From positions 1 through 15,220 of the forward strand of contig NZ_CAMHRZ010000056.1 in NCBI RefSeq assembly GCF_946187255.1: DNA of 15,220 nt, read 5' to 3'. Position numbers and translations under genes: made by a program. Below, piece by piece: positions 14,507-15,220 of this stretch; position 1 is the stretch's first letter, and every line of letters starts with the position of its first letter. Source of the DNA: an uncultured Ruminococcus sp. Lineage in GTDB: Bacteria > Bacillota > Clostridia > Oscillospirales > Ruminococcaceae. Under the pieces are notes generated by a model. The model ran no database searches, was not told the origin of the DNA, and saw only the letters and a program-made list of their open reading frames with translations.

Positions 14507-15220
14507 ATGTTAAAGAGTTTCAAAAAGCGAATATTCAGCTTCATGGCGGCGGCAGTCATGGCTGTTACAAATACACTGCCGACTGCGCCTTTGCGGGTGT
14601 TTTCGGAGGAGATCACCACCAACACGGAGACAGTCACAGAGGACAGCGGGCTTGTTATGCAGACGCTGGAAGTCTCTCCCGATGAGGAGAACAGCGATAC
14701 TCTCATCACGCTGGAGGGCATGATGCCCGAAGATGCGGAAGCGAGCGCAGTGGATGTATCGGAGGACTTTGAGGGCATAGCCGCATACGACATCACCATA
14801 ACAAGCGGCGAGGGCGAATTCCAGCCCGACGAGGAGAACCCCATAAGGGTAGAGATAGCCGCCCCCGTCATCACCGAAACAGAGGGCTTGCAGCTGTGGC
14901 ATATCCGCGACGACGGCGAGCGCGAACAGATAATGGATTTCACCGCAGAGGACGGCAGGATATACTTCTATGCGGAGGGATTTTCGGTTTATCAGTTGGT
15001 GAAGGATACTAATGTCAAATCGTTTGCGGAAAGCTCATTTTTTGATGTTTTAAACGAACGTGGTGAAGAAGGTTTTTACGTTTCTTTTTTATTTGGTGGC
15101 AAGTCTCAACCCGGAGTTGAACCCGGAGTAGCTGATAACGGTCAATTTTATATAAAAAAAGATAGTATGACTATTTCTGGTCAAGGACAAAGAAAAGGAA
15201 TATCACTGATCACTCCAAAG
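14507..15220 (+). CDS. Large secreted adhesin-like protein, N-terminal part (runs off the edge)
   Basis: An open frame begins at ATG 14507 (GAGG seven bases upstream) and continues without a stop to the last base, giving 238 codons of a longer gene. The N-terminus has a Lys/Arg-rich start and a hydrophobic stretch (about residues 9-23), an atypical but plausible signal peptide with possible cleavage near RVFSEE. Residues about 55-165 hold a beta-rich, acidic domain with ITLEGMMPEDAEAS, AYDITITSGEGEFQP and WHIRDDGEREQI. Comparable sequence is common in large Clostridia wall proteins with Cna-B or InlB-type repeats. GC drops sharply near 15005: about 58% in a counted upstream stretch, then about 33-40%. 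A PGVEPGV repeat lies near residue 205. The anchor and repeats would be outside the window. Confidence 0.82.
   Translation, partial: MLKSFKKRIFSFMAAAVMAVTNTLPTAPLRVFSEEITTNTETVTEDSGLVMQTLEVSPDEENSDTLITLEGMMPEDAEASAVDVSEDFEGIAAYDITITSGEGEFQPDEENPIRVEIAAPVITETEGLQLWHIRDDGEREQIMDFTAEDGRIYFYAEGFSVYQLVKDTNVKSFAESSFFDVLNERGEEGFYVSFLFGGKSQPGVEPGVADNGQFYIKKDSMTISGQGQRKGISLITPK

Noticed and set aside
14485..14943. Minus-strand 152-codon frame at the right edge
   Set aside because: Ser-rich shadow of the adhesin-like gene, which has a signal peptide, ribosome binding site and operon context on the plus strand.

Overview
The window looks like a chromosomal segment of an anaerobic Gram-positive gut or rumen Firmicute, most likely a Ruminococcus-type member of the Oscillospiraceae. 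This is inferred from the gene families (DegV, OadG/OadB, SipW/BsaA-type matrix proteins, a class B sortase), strong AGGAGG-type ribosome binding sites, sigma-A promoters with TGnTATAAT boxes, and about 50-55% GC in most genes. No species assignment is possible from sequence inspection alone.

Layout. Positions 232-1098 carry a degV-type lipid-binding gene with its own promoter and terminator. It is followed by a strongly structured intergenic repeat-like element (about 1145-1372). A minus-strand operon of three small unknown proteins (2271 down to 1392) comes next, then a plus-strand YfcE/MJ0936-type phosphodiesterase (2385-2864). An AT-rich dCTP deaminase gene (3083-3619) follows, driven by an exact-consensus promoter. 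On the minus strand, a DUF5662-type protein gene (6212-5661) is transcribed ahead of a diguanylate cyclase gene (5644-3783) that has a LacI-like sensor domain and is broken by a frameshift. Positions 6213-6900 hold a probable small minus-strand ORF, a plus-strand terminator and AT-rich spacer. OadG and OadB, the gamma and beta subunits of a sodium-pumping decarboxylase, occupy 6901-8631 and end in tandem terminators.

From 8867 to the end of the window there is a cell-surface export and assembly locus. A strong promoter and a leader of about 280 nt precede a SipW-type signal peptidase, a BsaA/TasA-like matrix protein, a signal-peptide protein with a C-terminal PPYTG sorting signal, a class B sortase, a second SipW-type signal peptidase, a second TasA/BsaA-like protein, and the start of a large secreted adhesin-like protein that runs off the right edge. 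The last gene has no stop codon within the window.

Inferred cooperation: the two Ser/His signal peptidases process the two TasA/BsaA-like precursors, which could polymerise outside the cell. The class B sortase would anchor the PPYTG protein to the wall as a base or connector. The downstream adhesin would be displayed with, or attached to, this fibre. Two genes of the locus (the BsaA-like protein and the adhesin) show abrupt internal drops in GC, which suggests modular exchange of surface-exposed parts.
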